A program made the translations under genes and the position numbers. DNA of 64,000 nt from NCBI GenBank assembly GCA_932521035.1, contig OW051494.1:1970001-2034000 (forward strand), written 5' to 3'. Every line of letters begins with the position of its first letter. Positions within the stretch are counted from its first letter, which is position 1. Below the pieces are notes generated by a model. That model saw nothing but the letters and a program-made list of their open reading frames with translations, did not search any database and was not told where the DNA came from. This stretch comes from Oscheius dolichura (Eukaryota; Nematoda; Chromadorea; Rhabditida; Rhabditidae). Shown here one piece after another: positions 11,258 through 20,951 of the stretch.

Positions 11258-12161
11258 TCAATTGTGATTATGGCTGACCTTCTGATAAAAAACGAGTTGC
11301 TTCCTTTTTGATTTGCTGGAAAAAGATTAGAAAACAACTTACGAAATCGGCGCTCCCATAACTGATGTGATCGGCTTTCTACGTGGCAATATTCCAAAAA
11401 ATTTATTGAGAAGACCACTGCCATAAAATAAAGGCGGACAAAATCCGACAGCATTTTTAATTTTTATCTAAAAACCAATCTTTTGAACTAAGGTAAAATA
11501 CCTGGACGTCTCGTAAATATGATCCTTTTGGGTTATACATTTGCTCAAATACATCATTTTCTCCAAAATTGTACATAGGCACGAGGTCAGCTCCATATTC
11601 AATAGCGTACCGGCAAAATCCTCTCCGAGATAAAATGTTCACATTATAGCAGTTTGGGCGAGCGTCAAGTGCTTCTGTAGCTCCTCCAATCACAATGCAA
11701 ATGGCTCTTCCTGTAATTAATAGTTGATTTTTTCATATAAAATGTGACGAACCTTTTCCAGGATTTTTAAGCAGATACGTTAACGATTCTTTAGATGATT
11801 CGACGCCTCCTGAAAATAATTAACATTAAAATATAATCTAACAATAAACCTAATGCGAGGCCAATATCTCGGCGAAATGGAAAATAAAACTGTCCATTTA
11901 AAGTTAGAATGGTGGCTGTAATTCTAGGAAACAGCTTAGAAAAACCTGTACCATCTGTAGCCATATGGGTAAAGCCTCCAATAGAAAGTACGCCATGTGG
12001 ATGACTTCTACAAATAAAAAAGTGCATAAATATTGCAAGAATTACCCGATGATATAATTTTTCTCCGGGGATAAGTCCGCTGTTTTTATAAGGCGTATTG
12101 GGAGACCACTTTTCGGGAGAATCGTCCTCTTCTCCCCCTCTTTATTGTCCTCCTCCTCGGA
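11258..12161 (-). CDS. DGAT2/MOGAT-family acyltransferase, N-terminus not found
   Basis: The translated exons read LIKTADLSPEKNYIIG, then SHPHGVLSIGGF with the catalytic HPHG motif (about 12005-11985). Next come FSKLFPRI, FPFRRDIGLALG, an IVIGGATEALDARP block (about 11690-11640), GADLVPMYNFGENDVFEQ, and GFCPPLFYGSGLLNKFFGILPRRKPIT. These match, in order, the diacylglycerol/monoacylglycerol acyltransferase 2 family of the ER and lipid droplets. Family members have about 100 more residues at the N-terminus with membrane segments. Here the frame has no Met and closes at a stop at 12164-12162. The PP1 gene starts 250 bases further upstream. The C-terminus also looks shorter than usual (stop near 11258, uncertain). 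It is either a truncated gene, or its first exons lie beyond PP1. Confidence 0.75.
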
Positions 12162-12415
12162 CTAGTACAGCCCACCTCCTTCCTTCTTCTTCCCCGACCT
12201 CTTTTTCATTCTGTTTCTTCGATCCATTGGGTTCTTGATTCGTGTAGGCAGTATGCCCTGTAATTACCAGAAAACAAAGGCCTGCCCGAGATGGTGCCAA
12301 AGAAAAGATGACGAAACATGAGAAAATGACAGTAAAGAGAGACTACGAAATGAGACCTCAGACAGTTTTTATTGCCGCTGCCGCGTGTTTTATATACTCT
12401 ATATCACTCAGTCTT

Positions 12416-13976
12416 CTAGGCTTGACGGGGGCTGGCGGCCTGGCTCTTGAAGCCGGCAAACGGCTTGATCGATTCCTTGTCCTGCTTGGCCTCGTTGGCA
12501 TTCGTGTCGGCGGCAATGGCCGGAGCTGCCTTGGCCTTCGAGCTGGGGGCGGCGGCGGCCGGGGCCAGCTGTTGGAAGGAGATGGTCAGGTCGCCGTCGA
12601 TGCAGACCACGGCGGCCGCGTTGGTAAACTGTCCACAATAGTTGGGGGCCGAGAAAACGGTGATCAGGCGGCGGCCCGACATCATCTCGTAGCCGTCCTG
12701 GACCACCTGGTGGGCGCGGATGATCAGGTCGAGGCCGAGCAGCTCACACGCCTGCTGGACGACGCCCTTGCCGAACATATAGCTGATTCCTGGAGCAATA
12801 ACAAGTTCTAAGAAGTGAAGAGTACCGACCTCGGATGGAGTGGAACCATCCGTCGCCCTTGTTGGTCGGATCGGACCAGAGCAGATCAATGAGCAGTCCA
12901 CGGTCCAGCGGCTCACAGGGGCGGACAATGTTCCGGATCACGTCGAGGCTGGTCACCTCGGGGCTCAGTCCCCCGTGCATGCAGAGGATCCTCTTCGAGA
13001 CGAGGCCGGCCATGGGGATCCGGTTAAAGCAGGCCTGGAAGTCCCACCACAGGCCGACGCCGTACTTCATGGCGCATTCGTTGTAGAACCCATAGATCTT
13101 GTTCACCGAGGGGGTCTCGTGATTTCCGCGCAGGATATAGATGCGGTGACGGTGGCGGATCTTCAGGGAGAAGAGCAGGACGAGGACCTCGATGCCCTGC
13201 GGTCCGCGGTCCACGTAGTCGCCGAGGAAGAGCAGCCTCTCTTGGGGAACACGGCCGATGAGATCGAAGAGCCGGTTCAGGTCCTGGAACTGGGCGTGGA
13301 TGTCGCCGATGACTTTGATCGGGGCCTCGCACTCGCACAAATTCGACTCCTCCATGAAGATGACCTGCACCGTTTGGATGATGGCGATCACCTCGGGCAG
13401 GCTGATCACCGTGGCGATGTTGCCGTCGGCGCGGCCAACCAGACCCTGCATTCGCTTCAAGACCTACAAAAAATTTATTTGTATAAAGTCAAAGAAATAG
13501 GTGAAACCGACCGGACATGGAGATTAAAAGTTGGAAATGGAGCATTTTACGGAAGTAAATTTCTAGATTTCGAAAGTGGCGCGCGCGGTCGCTATTCGGC
13601 ATGTTTCTACTCATTTTTCTCCAGATTTCGGCTTTTTCTCGAAACATAACATAGTGTGCCGTAATCAGCAGAAAAAGGCGCATCTTTTAAGCCTATTTGT
13701 CAAGGGCTGCTGTAATTTTTAGGGGTCCTAGAACGTCGGCCTTCTAATATCGGCAGTGTGCGCCTCTTTCTGTTGGCTTTCCCCGGGACAGCTCAATACA
13801 GGAGAAGGAAACAAACATCGAGTTTACATAAAAGTTAATCTAGTTCATCAAGACCCTTGGGTGTGTTGCATTTTAGGCGCCGGTTCTTCTATAAATGAAC
13901 TCACATCGTCCATCCAGTCTTGGACGTTGGCGCCGCCGCCTTCGGCGGACAACTTCCTTCCTCCTTCGGTTGACAT
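12416..13976 (-). CDS. PP1-class serine/threonine protein phosphatase
   Basis: Three exons: 13976-13905 (MSTEGGRKLSAEGGG...MDD), 13463-12830 and 12790-12416. The metallophosphatase signature is present: GDIHAQ, GDYVDRG, LRGNHE, HGGLSPE, WSDP, RAHQVVQDGYE and SAPNYCG, with metal-binding Asp/His/Asn residues kept. The best fit is PP1/GLC-7. Several positions are off consensus: GDIHAQ for GD(V/I)HGQ, and RGNHETPSVNKIYGF where PP1 has an ECASINRIYGF-type block. The tail after the core is Ala/Lys-rich. Its exons are notably GC-rich compared with the flanks. Nematodes carry many divergent, often male-germline PP1 copies, and this may be one of them. It would dephosphorylate Ser/Thr substrates with targeting subunits. 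Confidence 0.9.
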
Positions 13977-14358
13977 CGGTGGGTGGAGAGATGGAGCAAG
14001 AATGAAGAATGAAGAGATTAGGTGGCCTTTTATAGGGTGGGGAAGTTGAAATAACTGGATTTTGACCAGTTATCGCGTCCATTTCTGACCTAGAACGGTC
14101 GAAATAACAGGTCGCTGTGAGAAATTCATGCCCAAAAATGTTGCAACAAGGACTTGAAGCTGGAAGCGGTTCTTTTCACCGTCGCCGCCTTCCTCCTCCT
14201 CCGTGTGAAGTCTCCTCCTCCCGACAGGCTTGGCTTGGCCACTAGAGCCTATTCCATCCCCAGAGTATTCTGCTCTATTTACAACGACTGACTGCCCTTG
14301 ATCCAAGGATTTTTTTTAGAAAAGAATAAAGAAAACAGAGAGAATAACATTTATTCTA
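13977..14358. other. Spacer upstream of the PP1 gene
   Basis: A GA/CT-rich stretch lies at 14180-14230, and no supported exon was found. Two copies of a GGTCGAAATAAC/TGAAATAACTGG-like segment lie near 14050-14110. Confidence 0.4.
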
Positions 14359-14990
14359 TTAGAAAAATCCATTCCAGCGCTGCTTCTTGGCCGACGGCGA
14401 TGGCGGCATGGCACGGCCCCTGTTGCCGGCCGACTTGGCGGCTGAGGCGATGGTAGCCAGAGCATAAAATAGCACGGCACGGCCAACACCTCGGCTGCCT
14501 CCCTCCTTGTCGTCCTCTTCGTCGTCCTCCTCCTCGTGTTCCTCGGCTCCTCCTTCCACTGCCGTCTCCATCTTCCACCATTTTCCGCCATAGTATTCGA
14601 TTGGCTGCGTATATTCATCGAACAACGCAATCCAGATACGCTTGTATTTTCTGTAGAGATGTTCCAAATCGCGTGTAGACTTCTCCCTTCCGATCAGAAT
14701 ACTAATACAGTTCCCTTCTTCTTTCTTCCAAATCCACAGGGACATTTGGCGGCCGATTTGAGGATTCCAAATCTTCGCATTACACCAGATATAGCCAAAT
14801 AAATCCGATGAATAATACTCATCAAATCCAGTATACCTAGCAAATAAATATTCCAGGCTGAAAGGAGACTGATACTGGAAAAAATATCTTCCTACTTCGG
14901 ATGTCTCATCGTTCGGATAGCCGCGTACATTTCAATACAGGTGAAAGTCCAGATTTGACGAGCCATAAAGAAATTCACAGTGTAGCCGCT
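14359..14990 (-). CDS. Hypothetical protein with acidic segment
   Basis: A minus-strand frame from 14874 to a stop at 14359 reads an aromatic-rich part (YQSPFSLEYLFARYTGFDEYY, WCNAKIWNP). It continues with a helical segment (REKSTRDLEHLYRKYKRIW), an acidic run (EEHEEEDDEEDDKE) and an Ala/Lys tail ending KKQRWNGFF. An exon at about 14990-14896 may precede it. A second frame over 14874-14700 is also open and hydrophobic, so the reading is not certain. No family recognised. Confidence 0.4.
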
Positions 14991-15027
14991 TGGAAGGGAG
15001 GCTCTTCGTGGGGTTTGTGCGGAATTA

Positions 15028-15125
15028 GACCATGACTCCTCGCAGATCCCTCCACCACTCTTCTACCTCCTGTCTCCTCCTTCCGAATCCGTCTGCCAGT
15101 CTTCTATCTCCTGTCTTCCTTTTTT
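15028..15125 (-). repeat. Dispersed purine-rich repeat (minus orientation)
   Basis: Contains CACTCTTCTACCTCCTGTC and GCCAGTCTTCTATCTCCTG, the reverse complement of the GTAGAAGAGTGGCAG motif found at 17.8, 20.7 and 27.4 kb. About two units, 40-45 bases apart. Confidence 0.7.
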
Positions 15126-15294
15126 GGCCAAGATATGGGCGTTATTCGGCCAGGGGATTACATCTGACGAGTTTTAAAGAGAGCAGCCCGGTCGTTACAC
15201 AACAACGAACAGGAAAATGGTTTTAGTTGACAGGCCACCAACACCTTTTTAATCCATTCGTCCCCTGCCTGCCGTCTTTATTCTTGGTTGCTCA

Positions 15295-15753
15295 ATGTTG
15301 TGGCTGCTCTGCTTGATGGGGGTGCTCCTCGCCCTGGCCGGAGCCATCGTCACCATCTACGCCTTCGTAGCCGTCGACGACTTGGCCGAGGATCTCCGCA
15401 ACCCCGTGGACACCTGTAAAGCCCTCAACTTTGTAGAATCTCTTCCTTTCTTCCCCACAAAGTGATTACTTCAGACTGTTCCCTTGCACTTGGCCATCCA
15501 GCTGGCTCTGACCCTCATCTTCGTCTGGCAGCCTTACCTGTACATCGTAAATTTGGCCGTGCTCTTCTTTGACTTGTGGCAAATAGCCCGACGGGGAGGC
15601 CGACTGACCGGATGGGAATTTTACGCCCCTAAAGGGATCCAGAGCCGAGTCAATTGGATTTGGTACGTTGAAGGCTTCAAGGGTGCCTTCTATTTCGTCT
15701 CTGTATTGGGTTACTGTCTCCTTATCGTCATTGTCTCTCTCCAGAAAAAGTAA
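15295..15753 (+). CDS. CNIH: Cornichon family ER cargo receptor
   Basis: Two exons, 15295-15432 and 15475-15753, give 138 residues, close to the family's usual length of about 140. The N-terminus is a hydrophobic segment (LMGVLLALAGAIVTIYAFV) followed by the conserved cytosolic motif VDDLAEDLRNPVDTCKALN, equivalent to the F/VDELKTDYKNPIDQCNxLN signature. Further membrane segments follow (LALTLIFVWQPYLYIVNLAVL and AFYFVSVLGYCLLIVIV). Cornichons load transmembrane cargo into COPII vesicles at ER exit sites and in animals also attend glutamate receptors. The ATG is the first in a good context. The C-terminus ends SLQKK. Confidence 0.9.
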
Positions 15754-16194
15754 TGAATCAGTTATTTTATCCTCGTTTTTATTTATATAACTTGTATTGA
15801 TAGCGATGAAGCAAAATTCACTCTAGTGATGATTACTTCGAATTATTTTACTGCATTTCTGGCATATTGATCACTTGCTTTATAGTAAAAGCAGAATCTT
15901 AATTGTACATGAGTAACTGCCAAAGCAGCTGGGAGACTCTCAATACAGGATGCCGAAGTGGCAAAAACCGGAAGAAATTCATTAGGAGACCGGCTCAAGG
16001 CGATATTTACGTCCTAAACTGAGCAGTTACCTTCGACAGAGACAGGGTAAAGAATAGAAGAAAACTACCAGAATACAATAAAATACTGTTAGAATATGGC
16101 CGTACAGCTGTTGTAAAACTCCTGAAGCAAGTTGTTACAACGGGAGCATGTTAGGAAGCAGTCTCTATATGACCTCATATGTAACTATAGCAAC
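15754..16194. other. 3' flank of cornichon and spacer
   Basis: AT-rich and no exon supported. The 3' UTRs of the convergent cornichon and minus-strand genes probably lie here. Confidence 0.4.
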
Positions 16195-16409
16195 TTATTT
16201 CTCGTCCTCGTTGTTTTCCACTCGGAGCACTTGTACATTGTCTTCAACTTTCAGAATTACTTTATGACAAACTGTATCGGTATGCGGATGCGCTACCGTG
16301 ATTCAATGCTTCTATTCGTCGTTTCAGCCGTATATTTCGAACTACTTCGTCCAGATTGTATTGCATCGCTTTACTTAGATCATGTTGCGATTTCAATGCG
16401 CCAACTATC
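16195..16409 (-). CDS. Small helical protein, unidentified, with a 25-nt intron
   Basis: After a TTTTGTAG acceptor the frame reads VGALKSQHDLSKAMQYN, then LDEVVRNIRLKRRIEALNH. It continues, after removal of a 25-base GTAG...ACAG intron at 16296-16272, as VCHKVILKVEDNVQVLR and VENNEDEK stop. The two parts lie in different frames and join only through the short intron. An in-frame ATG exists at the AMQYN position; a better start may lie upstream. The protein is small, charged and helical. Family unknown. It lies 130 bases downstream of the next gene on the same strand, so could be operonic. Confidence 0.45.
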
Positions 16410-16539
16410 CTACAAAATATGAAGTGTAAGCGAAATATAAATGCTGTTGCTAAACAGAAGTTTTAATAAAAAAACACACAATAGGTAAAAAGCATTTAAT
16501 AATCGGATAAAACTTGACAAATTAGATAAAACAATGTAA

Positions 16540-17095
16540 TTAAGAGTCGTGGGAGGTGTTACGGCGCCCAAACCATCCAGTCTTTTCTTGGTTAAGCTTC
16601 ATATAGCTCATCCGCTTGGAGATGCATCTTCTGGAAAAAAACAAAATAATCACGTTAAAATGAGAACTTGCTTGCACCAGCAGAAAAGAATGCAGAGGAA
16701 GATCATCGTCACAAGAGCAGAGAGAGCTCCAATTGCAGCAGGTGCTATGACATTCCTGTGGTAGGGGTCTTCCATCCAGGCGTTGTATTTGTTGCGAAGG
16801 TCGAGGTACTGGCGCCTTACGATGTCGATGTCTTCCTGAAAATAACGTTCAAATATTACACTAATGATTCAGATATTATACAACTGCAACTACAATGTTT
16901 TAGAATTGACACCAAAACAAACAAACGTTCAAGAATATAAAATTAACTCACCAAAATTTGATCCCTGTCTTCGGTAGAAATGTCGACGTCTTTCGATGGA
17001 ACAGAAGCAGCAAAATCTTTTCGCGTTTTGTCGATATTTGCAGCGAAAACAGTTCCCATCAGGAATGAGCAGATGAGTAATGAGCGGATGAACAT
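16540..17095 (-). CDS. Small type I membrane protein, unidentified
   Basis: Three exons: 17095-16952, 16835-16654 and 16630-16540. A signal peptide (MFIRSLLICSFLMGTVFA) is followed by about 65 charged lumenal or extracellular residues (DIVRRQYLDLRNKYNAWMED). One membrane segment follows (VIAPAAIGALSALVTMIFLCILFCW), then a basic cytosolic tail (RCISKRMSYMKLNQEKTG, ending RRNTSHDS). The phases match at both junctions (48 codons in exon 1). The total is about 140 residues. No family recognised; conserved in style with many small nematode membrane proteins. The frame extends upstream to another ATG at 17182, but the MFIR start gives the cleaner signal peptide. Confidence 0.65.
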
Positions 17096-18493
17096 CTCTA
17101 CGAACAGAAAAGGCTGAAAAGAAAATATGAAAATTGGAGAAGTAGCAAGGCATAGAATGTGAAGAACAGCAGTGACAATCATGTTTCAAAAATACGCTTC
17201 TAATGTTTTCTGCTTTTCAAAAGGCAAACATTTGAATGATTTAGACAATATCAGACGGAAGCCAGTATAATTCGAAACAAACAGCAAGAAACGGATGGCA
17301 TCCAAACATAGAGTTGAACAATTATAACTTCATATCAAGCTTATCATATCAATAAATCAATATATAAAAAACAACGAAACATATCAAACTATCGTTACTG
17401 TGTTCGTACTGTAAGTTGTCTATATGTAAATATGCAGCAATATTCAGTTACTAAAAGTTGGAAAACAAGAAGCAATCAAACACAAAATTAGAAGCACAAA
17501 GTGAAAAGTGAGAAGAGTGAGGCGAGTGAACTGAAGATGCTTCATCCGCAGGCTTACCCGCGAAGCCGCTTCTTTGACCAGAGAGAAATGAAAATAAAAA
17601 ATCAATAAGAAATCAGAGACGACTACTGCTTCTTCTTTTCAGCCGAATGGATTTGAGAAATTTCCACCTGAATAAGTTCTGTAAACTGTCCTTTGAAGAT
17701 AATCCTGTCTGTTTATTTCGCTTGCTTTGTCATATAGCAGCTGGCGCCTCGCCTTCACGGGAGAGAGATATGGGAGGAGGGGGCAGGAGGTAGAAGAGTG
17801 GCAGGGGGAGATGGGAGGAGGGGATGGTAGGTAGAAGAGTGGCAGGGGGAGATGGGAGGAGGGGATGGTAGGTAGAAGAAGGCGGCTAGCCAGGTGAAGG
17901 CCCCTGCACGGGGTGGGCTCGAGGATTAGCTCCGCATATTTATATCAAAGTGACTTGGGGGAGACCGCACTCGTTTTATGTTAGGACCTTTTTAGTCTCG
18001 AAATGCGCCCCCGAGGCCAAGTGGCACAGGTAAAGGGACTCAGAGGGCTAATGCCAGTAGGCATCGGGGACAATGTCCATGGCAGGCAATCGTCCTGGGC
18101 CAAAGGTGGTTTTAAATGAATCGCGAAGGATTGGCATATAGGGGCCAGGACGTGGGGCTTTAGTTGAGCTTATGACTGTAACTGGTCGTAGGTTCCTTTG
18201 ACGGCGGCGAGGGCCGACTCGCTGAATAAGAAGAACAGCAGCAAATGATTAGGGATAAATTCAAGTAATAAATTGGCTTCGGACTTCTCTCTCCTTACTG
18301 CTTCCCTTGATATGATTCATCCTGCCAGACTAGGCGCTCTGAAGTCCATAGAATTCTTCAACATGCTGCGAAATTCAGAACCTTCCGAACACCGATGTTT
18401 GTGAGAGATGAGTACTGTTTCAAAACTTAAAGAGATAAAGTAACTCATTTTTATTATTATTTATCACATCCAATGAAGCAAGTTTTGATCTTC
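17096..18493. other. Intergenic, partly repetitive
   Basis: 17200-17480 is AT-rich with no exon. 17766-17882 is a tandem purine-rich repeat (listed separately). 17900-18360 is more GC-rich but shows no supported reading frame. Confidence 0.5.
17766..17882 (+). repeat. Tandem purine-rich repeat, about 2.5 copies
   Basis: A unit of about 44 bases containing GGTAGAAGAGTGGCAGGGGG and GATGGGAGGAGGGGATG is repeated head to tail with few differences. The same motif occurs singly or in pairs at 15.1, 20.7, 26.3 and 27.4 kb. Confidence 0.85.
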
Positions 18494-18874
18494 TTATCCT
18501 GACTTGAAGAGCAAGAATGCGAGCTGTCCAATGTAAAAATAGATGAAATGCTTCGTCTCGTGCGTGACATAACTGAAAAAGACCACGTTTGAAAAGCCAA
18601 TAGAAGCATGCACAAACGCAAAATAAAAAAAAATAAGCAAAAAAACTCACGATCCAAAGTTGCGGCCGCAGATGCAATGCCATGTAGGGCTGAACTTTTT
18701 GTCAAACTCCTTCTTGACAAAGGCAGCAATATCTTTTTCAACTTCATACCTGGAAAAAAGAAGATTAGAAACAGTTAGCACTTACTTTTCAATGGCCCGA
18801 TTGGCACAATCTATGGCTTCTTGTTGCAGTTCTTCCGACATATCTGCATTCTTCACTATGGGTTTCTTGTCCAT
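18494..18874 (-). CDS. DYNLL: Dynein light chain LC8
   Basis: Three exons, 18874-18788, 18749-18651 and 18572-18494, give an 89-residue LC8: [56 protein letters not shown], and the end [11 protein letters not shown]. It is nearly identical to other animals throughout, including the GRNFGSYVTHE binding groove. LC8 is a dimeric hub that binds linear motifs in dynein intermediate chain and many other partners. The start lies four bases behind TTTTCAG, consistent with a trans-splice site. Confidence 0.96.
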
Positions 18875-19224
18875 TGTTCTGAAAACAGAAAATCCATAAA
18901 ACGAAGAAGCATCAGGAAAACACAAACACAACGGTGAACGAAGCAAACGAATTGAAAAACGACGAAGCTTAAACAAAATAAGCAAAACGTTTCCCGCCTT
19001 TCGCTCTTTTGAACGAGTTCGTCCCGGAATTAAAAATCGGTCCTTTGATAAATTCGCCGCCTTTTCTTCGACTTCGCTTGCTCGTTTAGCCGTTTCTTTC
19101 ACCTGTTGCTTTCTTTAGAAGGCTGCAAATTAGTTGTTTGTCACAATATTACGCTTCTACTTGTGTGTTCTTAGACTGTTTTTATGCATCTCCTAATGCC
19201 AACTTTCTTTTTTTCAGATAAAAT
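18875..19224. promoter_or_regulatory. Divergent intergenic region between LC8 and eIF5A
   Basis: LC8 (-) and eIF5A (+) diverge across 350 bases. Both have a TTTTCAG acceptor just before the ATG. No TATA element or other specific motif was identified. Confidence 0.4.
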
Positions 19225-20236
19225 ATGGCAGAGCACGAGGAAGAGGAGCAATTCGCTTCAGCCGAGTCAGGAGCTGCCGCTACCATTCCCAAGCAGTGCT
19301 CTGCTCTTCGCAAGGGAGAGCATGTCATGATCAAGGGGCGCCCATGCAAGGTTGGTTGTTCTATTTTTAATTTTCAATGTATTTTTTTTTAATTTCAGAT
19401 TGTTGAGATGTCTACATCGAAGACTGGCAAGCATGGACATGCCAAAGTCCACCTTGTCGCCATTGACATCTTCACCAGCAAGAAGCTTGAGGACATCTGC
19501 CCTTCTACGCACAACATGGATGTGCCAATAGTCAAAAAGCAAGACTATATTGTATGTTCGGAATTATTGAGTTTGGGTGGCCTAAAGCATCAGAAGTGAA
19601 AATTTTGGATTGTGGATTTCCTTTCTCTTATGCTCGTCTTTGCATTGTTTTCATAGTTTCCCAACATCGAAATTCTTTTTATTTAGAACATTTTATAGAA
19701 GCTCTGTAGCCCTCAGATCTTTCTCCACCAACTTTATCTAAACTCCATCGATTACCAACGAGATTTCTAGCTTAGCCCCAAAAATAAGAAGGCGTTTCAC
19801 TTTGCTTTTTAAAAAACTAAAATGCAATAGCGGAGTTTGGAAAATTATAAAAAAATAGTGAGACGATACGCAAATATTAGGCCCTGATGGTTTCGGTCAC
19901 CTACGTTTTAATAGTTTCACACTTTTTTAAAATTATTTCTTGTATATAGTTATCATTCTGTGCTCATTTCTTTTTTTTAGCTCATGGCTATCGAAGACGA
20001 TTTCTGCAGTCTTATGAATCCTGATACGTTTGAGCAAAAGGATGATCTGAAGGCCCCCGAAGGAGAACTAGGAGCACAGATTCGTGAAGCCTACGAAAAG
20101 GCCGACTCTGAAGGAGCCGACGTCTTGGTACGTTGAGTTTGAATTTGAAACACCTAACAATTTTCAGGTCTCGGTTGTTTCGGCTTGTGGAGAAGAATGC
20201 ATCCTTGGTTTCAAGATGAGCACAAAGAATTCATAA
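19225..20236 (+). CDS. eIF5A: Translation factor eIF5A
   Basis: Exons 19225-19350, 19399-19551, 19981-20127 and 20168-20236, all in phase 0, give 158 residues. The hypusination loop [12 protein letters not shown] is intact (the Lys before HGHA is the hypusine site). The acidic N-terminus ([15 protein letters not shown]), the SH3-like domain ([18 protein letters not shown]) and the OB fold ([30 protein letters not shown]) are all present. It promotes peptide-bond formation at stalling motifs and translation termination. TTTTTTCAG lies eight bases before the ATG, a likely trans-splice acceptor. Intron 2 is about 430 bases; the others are 40-48. Confidence 0.97.
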
Positions 20237-20631
20237 ATAAATTCAGTTGTTTTTGTTAAATTAAATTTTTGATAAATTCATATGTTTCTAACAAATTTTT
20301 TGTACATTTGGCTTCATTGGTACGGAGGTAAATTAGCATCAACTGAAAAGTAGCCTTCACCAAGCAGAGGAATACCATTCATCAAATATCAACCATTATT
20401 TTTTATGCCGAAGCATCGATTACGTGCTGTCTTCTACTCGTAGGTGCTCATTTACAGCTTTCCACTCTTCATCACCTTTTACTTCTCACCTTTGAAGCCA
20501 GAACGTATTCACCTTCTTGACGGTAATTGTATGTATTTCCTACCTGTTTTATTGGTGGGCTCAAGGGGGTTGCTTGAAATTGAGGGGAGAACTGAAGTTG
20601 TGATTTATTTGTCCTCTGTCTTCCTCAGACG

Positions 20632-20770
20632 AATCCAGGAGGAGGCGACAAGAGGTAGAAGGGTGGCAGACGAATCTGGGAAGAGGGGACAGCCGGTAGA
20701 AGAATGGCAGACGGATTTGGAAGGAGGTGACTAGCCGAAGAAAGGAGGGGACGGCAGGTCGAGGCGACCA
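20632..20770 (+). repeat. Dispersed purine-rich repeat
   Basis: Three degenerate units: AGGTAGAAGGGTGGCAGACG, CGGTAGAAGAATGGCAGACG and a weaker third, spaced about 45 bases. The motif is shared with 15.1, 17.8, 26.3 and 27.4 kb. It lies in the spacer upstream of NEK10. Confidence 0.75.
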
Positions 20771-20951
20771 ATGTATCCTCCCGGCCGGCATGTTTCTTTT
20801 TTACGAGAAATTCTGAAAATTAAGTGTTCGCTACGTCCCCTTCTGCAACCTGGTTTCATATGTCGTCGTTTCGATTTTTTGTGCACTCGCTCTGCGGAGT
20901 TCGCGTGTCGCCCCAGGCAACCCGCCCGTGGCCGGCCGGCTTCAAAGTGGA

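Noticed and set aside
12840..13649. 269-codon plus-strand ORF
   Set aside because: Antisense to the PP1 exon; the minus strand carries every phosphatase motif. GC-rich codon use keeps the opposite frame open.
18782..19102. N-terminal extension of LC8 in frame upstream
   Set aside because: LC8 proteins begin at the MDKKP-type start, and a TTTTCAG acceptor lies just before it; the upstream frame is 5' flank.
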